Position numbers and translations under genes: made by a program. Below the pieces are notes generated by a model. The model ran no database searches. It had not been told where the DNA came from and was given only the letters and a program-made list of their open reading frames with translations. A stretch of DNA of 64,000 bases, from the NCBI GenBank assembly GCA_963715285.1, contig CAVQRU010000033.1:7365-71364 (forward strand), written 5' to 3'. The stretch is from Sva-07 sp963715285 (GTDB taxonomy: Bacteria; Actinomycetota; Acidimicrobiia; Acidimicrobiales; Ilumatobacteraceae). Of the stretch, positions 26,041 through 35,511 are shown piece after piece (the stretch's first letter is position 1; each line of letters begins with the position of its first letter).

Positions 26041-28190
26041 CCACGATCGATTCCCCGTCCGATCAGGCCGACGTGCTGGCCGAAATCGACGCGCGCAGCG
26101 CCTCCCTGCCGTTCTGGCGGAGACCTCGCCGGCTGCGTCGCCACATCACCGCCACCCTGGTGGTCACCGCCCTGATCGCCGTGGCGCTCTTCGGTGCCAT
26201 CAACTATGTCGCTGCCGATCGCCTCCTGCTCGACGGCACGAAGGGCCTGCTCGATTCGCAGGCCGCCGCCCGCGCCCGCAGCGCGGAGTTGGCAGCGAAC
26301 CGGCTCACGAGCCGGGTGGCGAGCACCGGGTCCGACCGAGGCATCGCATCGGCGCTCGCCGAGTTCACGGCAGGCTTCGACGAGCTGGCCGACGCCGAAC
26401 TCGACACCGCCCAGCAGACCGAGCTCGAGGCCCTGTACGAGGAGCAGGTCGTCGCACCGATCAACGAGCTCGGTGTGGTCGAGGTGACCTTGAGCGACGT
26501 GATGCCGCAGTCAGCGGCCGGGCGCTGGGTCCAGTACCACTACACGGTGCCTGCGGCGACCGGACAACCGGCCGCCCCACCGCCACCCAACCGGTACGAC
26601 GCGGCGATCGAGGAGTACGACGAGTACCTCACTGCGCTGTCGACGACCTTCGGGGGCGGTGACCTCCTCCTGATCGACCGAGCGGGCGTCATCACGTACT
26701 CCACCGACAAGCGCATCGATCTCGGCACCAGCCTCGCGTCCGGCCCGTACGCCGATTCGGTGTTGGGCCGGCTCGTCAACGACGATCTCGAGAGCGTGCG
26801 AGTCGGCGACGCGGTGCTCAGCAATTTCGAGGTGTACGTACCCGGCAGAGCGCGGCCCGTCCTGTTCTCGGCGACGAGGATTCGCGATGGCAACGAGGTC
26901 GTCGGCACGTTGGCCGTCCAGATTCCCGTCAACGCAATCGACAACATCACCTCGTCGACATCGGCGACGAGCGGGCTCGACCAGGTCGAGAGCTACATCG
27001 TCGCTGGCAGCCTCCTCTTGCAGAGCACTCCCGAGTCCTGGTTCGAGGATCCGCAGGGATATCTCGACGGCATCGACGATGCCGACACGCGGGCGCTCGT
27101 GGAAGCGCTCGGATCGCCCGTCGGCATCCAGGAGATCGACACCGAGCCGGTGCAGACCGCCCTCGAGGGCGGTCAGTTCAACGGAACCGCTGACAACGCA
27201 GCCGGCCAGCGCTCCTACAGCGCATCGACGTCGATCGACATCCCCGGTGTCACGTGGGTGATGATCACCGAGGTCCCGATCGACGCGGCCCGCAATCCGT
27301 TGACCACCTACCTCCTCCGCATGGCCGCCGTTGCCGCCCTGGTTCTGCTCCTTGCCGCAGCCGTGGGGTTCCTGCTCGCCCGTCGCCTGACTCGCCCGAT
27401 TCCGGTGGCCGTCGCGGCAGCGCAGGCCGTCGCCGACGGCGAGCGTCACCTCGATCTCCCACCGCTCGGCAGGGACGAGTTCGGCGATCTCGGCAGGCGG
27501 CTGACCCTGATGGCCCAGGCCCTGGAACGCCAGGAGCAGGCGTTGGCGGACGAGTTCGAGAGCCGCCGGAATCTGCTGCTCACGGTGCTTCCACCCGAGT
27601 TGGTGCGCGACGACGGAGTCGTGTCCGGTACCGGGAACGTCGTCGACACCGCCAGCGTGATCGCCGTCGCCTTCGATCTCGACCGCGGTGAAGTCGACGA
27701 TGATGACTTCACCGAGGCGCTGGCGACGGCGACCGCGATCGCCGAGCAACTCGCCGCCGAACGGGACGTCGAACGCATCCGGGTCGCCGCCGACCGATCG
27801 CTGTTCGTCGCCGGCTCCGGTGAGGAAGACGACGGGGCCGACAGCGCACTCGAGTTCGCCTCGATCCTGGTGACGCAGCTTCGGTCACATGCCCACGATG
27901 CAGGGATCTCGCTGGTCATCCACGTCGGCATCTCGACCGGCCACGTGGCGACCGGCGTCCTGGCCCGTGGGAGCCTGACGTTCGCCGCCTGGGGCGAACC
28001 CGTGCGCCGGGCACTTGCGATCAGTGCCCTGTCGATACACGATGAGGTACTGGTCGACTTGTCGACGTTCGAGTCGGCGAGCAAGACCTGGGATTCCCAA
28101 CCGACCGCTGACGTGGTCGGTCTCGACGATCAGCCGATCGTCGTCCGTGCGCTCACACTTCAGGCAGCGCCCGACACCGACGCCAGCTGA
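26037..28190 (+). CDS. Cache-HAMP receptor with degenerate class III cyclase domain (B)
   Basis: A 717-residue receptor, paralogue of the gene at 22319. Membrane helices at about 36-58 and 424-448 bracket the sensor; both sensors share a 'K-R-x-DLGTSL-x-x-GP' block ('DKRIDLGTSLASGP' here, 'EKRPDLGTSLVTGP' in A). HAMP and a cyclase-like domain follow (about 530-700). Here a possible metal Asp is kept ('VIAVAFDLDRGEV') but the substrate Lys is Arg ('RIRVAADRSLFVAG') and the Asn-Arg pair is lost ('AAWGEPVRRALAI'). Catalysis is unlikely alone. GTG start overlapping the channel stop (GTGA). Convergent with the small membrane-protein gene that ends at 28194. Confidence 0.83.
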   Translation: MTTIDSPSDQADVLAEIDARSASLPFWRRPRRLRRHITATLVVTALIAVALFGAINYVAADRLLLDGTKGLLDSQAAARARSAELAANRLTSRVASTGSDRGIASALAEFTAGFDELADAELDTAQQTELEALYEEQVVAPINELGVVEVTLSDVMPQSAAGRWVQYHYTVPAATGQPAAPPPPNRYDAAIEEYDEYLTALSTTFGGGDLLLIDRAGVITYSTDKRIDLGTSLASGPYADSVLGRLVNDDLESVRVGDAVLSNFEVYVPGRARPVLFSATRIRDGNEVVGTLAVQIPVNAIDNITSSTSATSGLDQVESYIVAGSLLLQSTPESWFEDPQGYLDGIDDADTRALVEALGSPVGIQEIDTEPVQTALEGGQFNGTADNAAGQRSYSASTSIDIPGVTWVMITEVPIDAARNPLTTYLLRMAAVAALVLLLAAAVGFLLARRLTRPIPVAVAAAQAVADGERHLDLPPLGRDEFGDLGRRLTLMAQALERQEQALADEFESRRNLLLTVLPPELVRDDGVVSGTGNVVDTASVIAVAFDLDRGEVDDDDFTEALATATAIAEQLAAERDVERIRVAADRSLFVAGSGEEDDGADSALEFASILVTQLRSHAHDAGISLVIHVGISTGHVATGVLARGSLTFAAWGEPVRRALAISALSIHDEVLVDLSTFESASKTWDSQPTADVVGLDDQPIVVRALTLQAAPDTDAS

Positions 28191-28193
28191 TCG

Positions 28194-28502
28194 TCAGTGG
28201 TGACGGCCCGAGCGGGCGGATGCCTTGGCGGCGGCGCTGGCCTCGGCCTGCTTCTTGTGGGCGACGTATCGCCAGATCGCCGTGATGATCACGGCGCCGG
28301 CGATCGAACCGATCAGGCCGCTCGGCTTCAGCGCGAGACCATCACCCGCGAGCAGGCTGACCAGCAGCCCACCGACGAACGAGCCGCCGAGGCCGGCAAC
28401 GAGCGCGATCGTCCAATCGATCGCGCCGCCCTCCCGTCCGAGGATGAACTGCGCGAGCGCGCCGACGAGGATGCCGAAACCGAGGATTGCGAGAATGAGC
28501 AC
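28194..28502 (-). CDS. GlsB/YeaQ/YmgE family stress-response membrane protein
   Basis: 102 residues with three hydrophobic helices and the family pattern of Gly-rich segments ('GILVGALAQFILGREGGAI', 'AGLGGSFVGGLL', 'LIGSIAGAVIITAI'), followed by a basic Lys/Ala/His tail. Members are small inner-membrane proteins linked to envelope or general stress; molecular role unknown. It starts the group of small envelope proteins at 28.2-32.8 kb and is divergent from the gene at 28577. Confidence 0.85.
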   Translation of the reverse strand: MLILAILGFGILVGALAQFILGREGGAIDWTIALVAGLGGSFVGGLLVSLLAGDGLALKPSGLIGSIAGAVIITAIWRYVAHKKQAEASAAAKASARSGRHH

Positions 28503-28576
28503 GGGCGCACGATATCGCGCTGGCTACATTTTCGAGGGGCGACACAAGGCCGTCTCTGGAACGAAACGAGGACAAC

Positions 28577-28771
28577 ATGATCAAGGGACTGCTCGGACTG
28601 CTCATCATCTTCCTGATCGCCACCTTCCCGGCGACCTGGCTGCTGATGCTCTTCATGGGCAATGCGGCACCGGCGATGGGCCTCAGCTACTGGGGCACGC
28701 TGCCACTCGGGATCCTCGTCTCGGTGTTGATCGGCGGGGCGACCGCTCCCGCCGTCGTCATTCGTGACTGA
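28577..28771 (+). CDS. Small two-helix membrane protein
   Basis: 64 residues, almost all hydrophobic, predicting two membrane helices ('LLGLLIIFLIATFPATWLLMLF' and 'TLPLGILVSVLIGGATAP'). A purine-rich site (CGAGGAC) precedes the ATG. It lies 36 bases before the PLDc_N-SHOCT gene and is probably co-transcribed. I do not recognise a family. Confidence 0.65.
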   Translation: MIKGLLGLLIIFLIATFPATWLLMLFMGNAAPAMGLSYWGTLPLGILVSVLIGGATAPAVVIRD

Positions 28772-28807
28772 TCGTTCCAACCGCAATCAACGAAAGGGTG
28801 ACACGTC

Positions 28808-29203
28808 ATGATGTTCGCTGCTGAGTGGGGATCCGGCCAGGTGCTCTGGTCGATGATCTGGTTCTTCATGTTCGTGATCTGGATCTGGATGATCATCGTG
28901 CTCTTCACGGACATCATCCGGAGCGAGGATCTGTCGGGCTGGGGCAAGGCGCTCTGGACGCTCTTCATCATCTTCCTGCCGTTCCTCGGCATTCTCTCCT
29001 ACCTGATCGTGCGGGGCGGGGGCATGGCCGAGCGGGCTGCCAAGGCCAACCAGGAGGCCAACGAGGCCACGAAGGCCTACATCCGTGACGCCGCTGCGGT
29101 GTCGTCCGAGGCCGACCAGCTCGCACAACTCGCCGACCTCCACACCGCTGGCAAACTCGACGACGCCGAGTACGCCAGCGCCAAGGCCAAGGTCATCGGC
29201 TGA
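28808..29203 (+). CDS. PLDc_N-SHOCT membrane protein (paralogue 1)
   Basis: 131 residues: two membrane helices with the PLDc_N pattern ('DIIRSEDLSGWGKALWTLFI', 'FLPFLGILSYLIVRGGG'), a short coiled segment, and a C-terminal SHOCT domain ('EADQLAQLADLHTAGKLDD', ending 'EYASAKAKVIG'). SHOCT modules are short oligomerisation motifs. Nearly the same protein is encoded at 32370-32777. A Shine-Dalgarno (GAAAGG) precedes the ATG. Confidence 0.85.
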   Translation: MMFAAEWGSGQVLWSMIWFFMFVIWIWMIIVLFTDIIRSEDLSGWGKALWTLFIIFLPFLGILSYLIVRGGGMAERAAKANQEANEATKAYIRDAAAVSSEADQLAQLADLHTAGKLDDAEYASAKAKVIG

Positions 29204-29226
29204 GCACGTCCGCCGTCGCTCGCTGC

Positions 29227-29958
29227 ATGCGGTGGGCGACCGCGGTGTCGCTCGTCGCGGGCATCAGTGCCGTGCCGGCCACTGTGCTCGCGACGCCAAC
29301 ACCCGTCGACGACACGGTCGCCGAGCCCGGCGTCCCGAGCGACACGACCGCCCCCACCTCTCCCGGCACCACGCCGGACACGGTCCCGACGACCGACGAC
29401 CCGCCCGGGGAGACGGCCTCCACCTCGCCATCGGTGACGGCCGCTGGTGAACCCACCTCGGTCGCGGATCAGCGAGGCGATGTGTCGATCTGGTGGTGGA
29501 TCGGCGGCGGGTTCGTCGCCGCCGCGGCCGTGTACGGCGTGGCCTACAGCCTGCGGCGTCGCACCGGTGTCGAGGACTGGGCGCGTTCGGCCTCGTTGGC
29601 CTGCGACGTCGGACGGGCGATGTCGCTGACGGTGATCAACGGGCTCGACGACGCGACGCCGTGGGTCCGGCCGGCTCGCTGGTCGGAGCAACAGGAGCGG
29701 TTCGACCAACTCCTGTCGGAACTGTCGTCCTCGGTGCCCGAGCGCGAGTTCCCGGAGCTGCTCGACGCCGTCGTTGCCGCTGAGGCAGGGCTGGTCGCGG
29801 CGATCGACCAGGTGGATGACGGTACGCCGGTCGAGATTGCGCGGGGGATCCTGCAACCCGCGCTCGACGACCTGGGCACGGCGCTCACGGCGCTCGAACA
29901 GCATGCGACGATCACCGTGTTCGGGGCATCGCTCCCGTCGAGCCGCGCCACCGGTTGA
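29227..29958 (+). CDS. Exported single-pass membrane protein of unknown function
   Basis: 243 residues: signal peptide (about 1-22, cleavage after 'VLA'), a Thr/Pro-rich extracellular linker (about 25-85), one membrane helix ('WWWIGGGFVAAAAVYGVAYSL') and a cytoplasmic alpha-helical domain of ~130 residues. It follows the PLDc_N-SHOCT gene by 23 bases and probably belongs to the same transcript. No known domain was recognised. Confidence 0.65.
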   Translation: MRWATAVSLVAGISAVPATVLATPTPVDDTVAEPGVPSDTTAPTSPGTTPDTVPTTDDPPGETASTSPSVTAAGEPTSVADQRGDVSIWWWIGGGFVAAAAVYGVAYSLRRRTGVEDWARSASLACDVGRAMSLTVINGLDDATPWVRPARWSEQQERFDQLLSELSSSVPEREFPELLDAVVAAEAGLVAAIDQVDDGTPVEIARGILQPALDDLGTALTALEQHATITVFGASLPSSRATG

Positions 29959-29971
29959 CGCGCGGGGGCGA

Positions 29972-31276
29972 TCAGCCGGTCGGCGGGTGGGGGTGACGTG
30001 ACCGCAGCGGCACCCGGACGTCGAGGTTCGTCGGGTTCGTCTCCCTCAGTTCGTCGCCGGTGGGGTGTGCCTCGATCGAATCGGCGTACACGTTCGATCC
30101 CCACCACGCCGTCAGACCGTGGGCGAGCACGCTGAGCCCGACGGTCAGCAACGCCGCGTTCGCGATCGTGACGCCGTGGTCGAGGTCGCTGGTGTCGATG
30201 ATCTCGATGGTCAGGATGATCGTGGCGAGCCCGCGTGGGCCGAACCAGCCGATGTAGAGCAGCGTCGAGCGTCGCATGTGCTCGCCGGTGACGGCGATCA
30301 CCACCGCGACGAGGCGAACCAACGCGAGGCTGACCACCGCGTAGGCCAGGATCGGCCACGTGATCTCGGCGATCACCGGGCCGAGATACACCCCGAACAC
30401 GAAGAAGCTGACCATGGTGAGCAGGTCGCCGACGATCTCGGAGAACTCGAGCAACGACTCGTCGGTGTCGTGGACCTCCCGGTTGCTCCGGCCGAACACG
30501 AGCCCGGCGACCCAGGCGGCGATGAAACCGGAACCGCCGAGCGGGGTGGCGATCGCATACGCAGCCACGGCGAGCGACAGCAAGGCGATCTGGAGCCAGT
30601 AGGGGCTCGCGAAGCCGCTGGTACGCCCCCACCGGACCGCCCGTGCCCCCAGCGCGCCCACCGCGATGCCGATGGCCACGGCGATCCCGATGTCGGCCAC
30701 CAGCTCGGTGACCAGATCGACGACATCGAGCGACGCCTCGGCGGCTCGAGCGGTTTCGAGGAACACGATGAAGAACGGCAGGACGATGCCGTCGTTCAGC
30801 CCGCTCTCGATGTTGAGCGCCTGCCGGATCCGTGCCGGGACACGAGGGTTGGACACCACCGCCTTGCCGAGCGCCGCATCGGTCGGTGCGAGCATCGCCG
30901 CCAGCACCGCCGCCTCCCACACCTCGAGGTCGCCGAGCAGCACCAACGCCGCGAGCCACCCGAACGCGATCGCGAGCGGCAGGCCGATCCCGAGCAGTCG
31001 CGCGGCGACGACGTCATCGCTCCAGCGCGACGCATTGATCGCGCTGGCGTCGGCGAACAGCACGACGATGAGGGTGCCCGTCAACATGAGGCGGACGAAC
31101 TCGGGTTGGCCGAGCAAACCACCGAAGTCGACGAGATCGAGCACCTCGGGCCCGACGGCCAGGCCGAGCGCCGTGAACACCATCGTGCCGGTGACCGCCG
31201 ACTGTCCGAGCCGTTTGGAGACGACCGCGAACGCGGTGACGGCAACGGCGATGATCGCCGGGAGGTAGTCGGTCAT
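29972..31276 (-). CDS. CPA1-type Na+(K+)/H+ antiporter
   Basis: A 434-residue membrane protein with about twelve helices and CPA1 signatures: 'LAPTDAALGKAVVSNPRVP', 'ALNIESGLNDGIVLPFF' (the conserved Asn/Glu and the Asp of the transport site) and 'YIGWFGPRGLATIIL'. It exchanges monovalent cations for protons across the inner membrane. The C-terminus is short, without TrkA or UspA domains. It sits among the small SHOCT/PLDc_N envelope genes, convergent with the exported protein at 29227. Confidence 0.9.
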   Translation of the reverse strand: MTDYLPAIIAVAVTAFAVVSKRLGQSAVTGTMVFTALGLAVGPEVLDLVDFGGLLGQPEFVRLMLTGTLIVVLFADASAINASRWSDDVVAARLLGIGLPLAIAFGWLAALVLLGDLEVWEAAVLAAMLAPTDAALGKAVVSNPRVPARIRQALNIESGLNDGIVLPFFIVFLETARAAEASLDVVDLVTELVADIGIAVAIGIAVGALGARAVRWGRTSGFASPYWLQIALLSLAVAAYAIATPLGGSGFIAAWVAGLVFGRSNREVHDTDESLLEFSEIVGDLLTMVSFFVFGVYLGPVIAEITWPILAYAVVSLALVRLVAVVIAVTGEHMRRSTLLYIGWFGPRGLATIILTIEIIDTSDLDHGVTIANAALLTVGLSVLAHGLTAWWGSNVYADSIEAHPTGDELRETNPTNLDVRVPLRSRHPHPPTG

Positions 31277-31329
31277 CGTCCGCCGACCGTCAACACCGGG
31301 TCAGGCCGGGTCGGCGGCGATGACGCTGC

Positions 31330-31713
31330 TCACGCGAGCAGCTTGGCCTTGGCGGCAGCGAACTCCTCGTCGCTGAGCACACCAGCGGCCTTGAGATCGG
31401 CGAGCTTGCTCAGCTGCGCCATCATGTCGTCTTCACCCGCTGCGGGCGCGGCCGGTGGAGGGGCAGCAGGCGCGGCGGCGGGAGCAGGCGCGGCCTGCTG
31501 GGCCTGCATGGCGTTCATCTGGGCCTGCATGTCGGCGAGCTGGGCCTGCGACTCGAAGGCCGCTTGCTGTGCGGCCTGCTGCTCGGCCGCCTCCTGCTGC
31601 TTGGCCATCTGCTTGTTCTGCGAGTGGCCGACCACCGCGCTGGCGGTGCCGGCGACGACGGCCGTTCGGGCCATCGTTCCGACGAGTCCCGGTCGTCCTA
31701 CGCGTCGTCTCAT
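31330..31713 (-). CDS. SHOCT-domain protein with Gln/Ala-rich coiled coil
   Basis: 127 residues: a short basic N-terminus and hydrophobic segment ('TMARTAVVAGTASAVVG'), a Gln/Ala/Met-rich coiled coil (about 35-70), an Ala/Pro linker and a C-terminal SHOCT domain ('QLSKLADLKAAGVLSDEEF', then 'AAAKAKLLA'). It follows the DUF6325 gene by 62 bases on the same strand; I recall such pairs as common in Actinobacteria. The ATG at 31713 is preferred because upstream in-frame sequence reads as shadow. Confidence 0.8.
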   Translation of the reverse strand: MRRRVGRPGLVGTMARTAVVAGTASAVVGHSQNKQMAKQQEAAEQQAAQQAAFESQAQLADMQAQMNAMQAQQAAPAPAAAPAAPPPAAPAAGEDDMMAQLSKLADLKAAGVLSDEEFAAAKAKLLA

Positions 31714-31775
31714 GTCGTGTCTCCTCGTTCGATGTGTGGTGGTTGATTGGTTTGCTGCTGCTGGATCGTCGCCGG

Positions 31776-32213
31776 TCAGGACTCGTCGAGTTCGGCGAGT
31801 TCGGCCAGCAGTTCGTCGACGACCGGGCCGGGCACACGGAAGTTGTTCGCGAGCACGCCGCCGGAGTTGACGATGGCATCGCGCAACGGGCGCGCCCATG
31901 TGTGTTCGAACACCAGGATCGCCTCGGAGCTGTTCGGCTCGAGCGACTCGGCGAACTCCATGATGTCCTCGTCGGAGATCAGCGACTCGAGCTGGTTCAT
32001 CACGTTGGCGAGCGCCATGGCCTCTTCGTTGGCGCCCATCTCCTCGAATTCGGTGAAGGTGACGTCTCCGTTGGCGTCCTTGCGGACGAGGATCCCGTCG
32101 ACGATCGAGATCGTGTCGTTGGCGACGAGGCGTTCGAGCTCGGGGATGATCTCACCGGAGAACTGGTTCCCCGGGAAGTTGATCACGAGCACCTCGATGG
32201 GGGCGAGCGGCAT
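31776..32213 (-). CDS. DUF6325 family protein
   Basis: 145 residues, mostly acidic, opening with 'PIEVLVINFPGNQFSGEI', the hallmark of the DUF6325 family; 'LVRKDANGDVTFTEFEE' and 'FEHTWARPLRDAIVNSGG' also fit. It has no membrane segment. Function is unknown; relatives lie beside SHOCT proteins, as here. A GGAGA Shine-Dalgarno precedes the ATG. Confidence 0.82.
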   Translation of the reverse strand: MPLAPIEVLVINFPGNQFSGEIIPELERLVANDTISIVDGILVRKDANGDVTFTEFEEMGANEEAMALANVMNQLESLISDEDIMEFAESLEPNSSEAILVFEHTWARPLRDAIVNSGGVLANNFRVPGPVVDELLAELAELDES

Positions 32214-32322
32214 GTTGTTCTCCAGTGGTGAGCGGGTGTCGGCCGGATCGGCCAGCGAGATGGTACCGCACTCGGGCGCGATGGTTGATATTGGCGGGAC
32301 AGCCGGTCATGATGTGCGGGTT

Positions 32323-32340
32323 CGGAACACGGTTGTTCCG
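32323..32340. promoter_or_regulatory. Inverted repeat, candidate operator
   Basis: CGGAACA, four bases (CGGT), then TGTTCCG: a perfect 7-4-7 dyad in the 156-base gap between the divergent DUF6325 gene and the PLDc_N-SHOCT gene, about 30 bases before the latter's start. Position and size suit a dimeric repressor site or promoter overlap. Confidence 0.4.
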
Positions 32341-32369
32341 ACGAGACAACTGACAGAAAGGTCAGACAC

Positions 32370-32777
32370 TTGTTACTCGCAGCTGAATTCGGCACCGGCC
32401 AGGTGCTGTGGTCACTCCTCTGGTTCTTCCTCTTCTTCGTGTGGATCATGCTGATCTTCACGATCTTCGGCGACATCATCCGCAGTGACGACATGGGCGG
32501 ATGGGGCAAGGCCATCTGGTCCATCTTCATCATCTTCCTGCCGTTCCTGGGCATCTTCGCCTATCTGATCGCCCGCGGTGGCGGGATGGCGGAGCGACAG
32601 GTCGCTGCCGCACAGAAGCAGAACGAGGCGATGCAGGAGTACATCCGCTCGACGGCCGGGACATCGGCCGGCACGAGCGAGGCCGATCAACTCGCCAAGC
32701 TCGCCGATCTCCACTCGGGCGGGAAGATCGACGACGCCGAGTACGCCACGGCGAAGGCCAAGGTCATCGGTTCCTGA
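32370..32777 (+). CDS. PLDc_N-SHOCT membrane protein (paralogue 2)
   Basis: 135 residues, closely similar over its whole length to the protein at 28808-29203: same 'LLAAEFGTGQVLWSLLWFF' opening, 'DIIRSDDMGGWGKAIWSIFI', 'FLPFLGIFAYLIARGGGMAER' and C-terminal SHOCT 'EADQLAKLADLHSGGKIDD'. The start is TTG at 32370, supported by AAAGG upstream and by alignment with the paralogue. The two copies flank the antiporter and DUF6325-SHOCT block, suggesting local duplication. Confidence 0.85.
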   Translation: MLLAAEFGTGQVLWSLLWFFLFFVWIMLIFTIFGDIIRSDDMGGWGKAIWSIFIIFLPFLGIFAYLIARGGGMAERQVAAAQKQNEAMQEYIRSTAGTSAGTSEADQLAKLADLHSGGKIDDAEYATAKAKVIGS

Positions 32778-32809
32778 GCCACGCCCGCGTCACCGCGCTC
32801 TCGAGCGCG

Positions 32810-34587
32810 TCATGACGGCGTCACGTCCGGCTGATCGTCGGGCGTGGCGCCGTCGTCGTTTTCGGCCACGGCCACGCTCACGGGCGGGTGCTCGGCGAGC
32901 CAGCGTTCACCGGCGGCGATCGCCAGCTCCGTCGACTCGCCGATGACCTCGCTCGCCTCGTACACGTCGATGGCACCCGCCACGCGGCTCGAGGAGGTCC
33001 GTTCGATCTTGGCGAGCATCGGACTCTGCACACCGCTGAGGATCAGGTGGCCGCCGACGCGGTCGAGTCGGTCGACGTAGTCGGCGAGCACGGCGGCAAA
33101 GGTCGCTCCGAGCGAGAGCCGCCCACGCAGCCGCAGCACCACCACGGGCTGCGTTGCACCCGACGGGTCGGGCAATCGGAGCTGCAGCGTGCGTGCACCG
33201 GCATACAGCAGGCTCCCGTAGGCGTCGATGACGACCACCTGACGGTCGGGTGCGACCTTCGGGGCCGGGAACTCCTCGAACCGACCGTCGTCGCGTCGGC
33301 GGAGCTCGACGACGCGCAGGTCGGCGATGCCCTGGTTGAGCTGCAGCAGCAGCGACACGATGACGCCGAGGCCGACCGCCGCTGCGATCGGCAGCAACAG
33401 CGTAGAGAAGAACGTGATGCCCACGGCGATCTGCGAGTTGATCCCCGAGCGCCACACCACCTTGATCTGGGCGACTCGGATCGACCGGGAGGCGGCATAG
33501 ATCAGCACGGCGGCGAGGCTCGACATCACGACCTCACCGACGGCACCGGAGAACACCACCAGGATCACGAGCACCCAGATGCCCGAGATGACCGCAGCCC
33601 ACCGCGTCGCAGCCCCCGAGCTCACGTTGAGCGCCGTCTGGCCGACCGACCCGCCGACCGGTTGGCCCTGGAAGAGGCCCGCGGCGACGTTCGCTGCGCC
33701 CTGCGCGATGAAGTCAGTGTTCGGGTTGGAGCGAGAACCGTCGAGGTTGGGCGACGATTCGGCGACGCCCGAACCCTGCACCAACACGATGGCCGCGACC
33801 GCCAGCGCGCCGGTGACGAGCGAAAACGACAGGTCGCCGAGCGCCGGCAGCTGGGGAAGTGGGACACCGGTCGGGATCTCGCCGACGTCGTTGACGGTCG
33901 CGACGCCGGCGGTTCCTGTCAGCAACAGCGCCAGTGTGGGCCCGATCAGTGCGAGCAATGCGGCGTAGGAGCCGAACCTGGTCGGCTTCACCCAGGCGAC
34001 GATCGCCAGCGCTGTGAGCCCGAGGACGAGCGTCGGCAGGAACCACTCGTCGGGGTTCACGACGACGTTGATCGCACGCTCGACCGCCGTGCCGCCCTCG
34101 CTCGGGGCGCCGGTGAGATCGTCGAGCTGGCCGAACACGATGTTGACCGCGACACCGGTCAGGAAGCCCGTCATCACCGATTGCGACACGAACCGCGTGT
34201 AGCGGCCGAGCTTGAAGGCACCGGCGAGCAGCATCGCCACGCCGGCGACGACCGTGAGCAGGAACAGCGCCCCCGGCCGATCGGCCGGGCTGACCCCGGA
34301 CAGCGCCGATCCGGCTGCCAGCGCCGCGGCGCCCGTCGTGGTCACGACCATTCGCTGCGTGCTGCTCGACAGGCCACCGACGAGCGGGCCGGCGAACGAC
34401 GCGTACAGGCCGTAGACCGGGTTGACCCCGGCGAGCACGCTCGCCGCCATGCCATCAGGCACACTTCCGATCGCGACTGAACTTCCCGCAACGGCTTCCG
34501 AACGCAGCTCCGCACCGCTCGACGGCTTCACGCGACTCCACCAGGACCGGACCGGGGCCACGACGGTGCCGATCGTGTTTCTGGTGT

Positions 34588-34591
<4 letters not shown>
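32810..34591 (-). CDS. SulP family anion transporter with STAS domain
   Basis: 593 residues. The membrane domain has the SulP landmarks 'VAIGSVPDGMAASVLAGVNP', 'YGLYASFAGPLVGGL' and 'GSVGQTALNVSSGAATRWA' with about 10-14 helices; a STAS domain follows (about 440-560). Members are sulfate or bicarbonate/H+ or Na+ symporters. It is the last gene of a minus-strand operon: its ATG overlaps the HAD gene stop by four bases (ATGA). With a sulfatase and its activating enzyme upstream, sulfate is a plausible substrate (inference). Confidence 0.92.
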
Positions 34592-35500
<909 letters not shown>

Positions 35501-35511
<11 letters not shown>

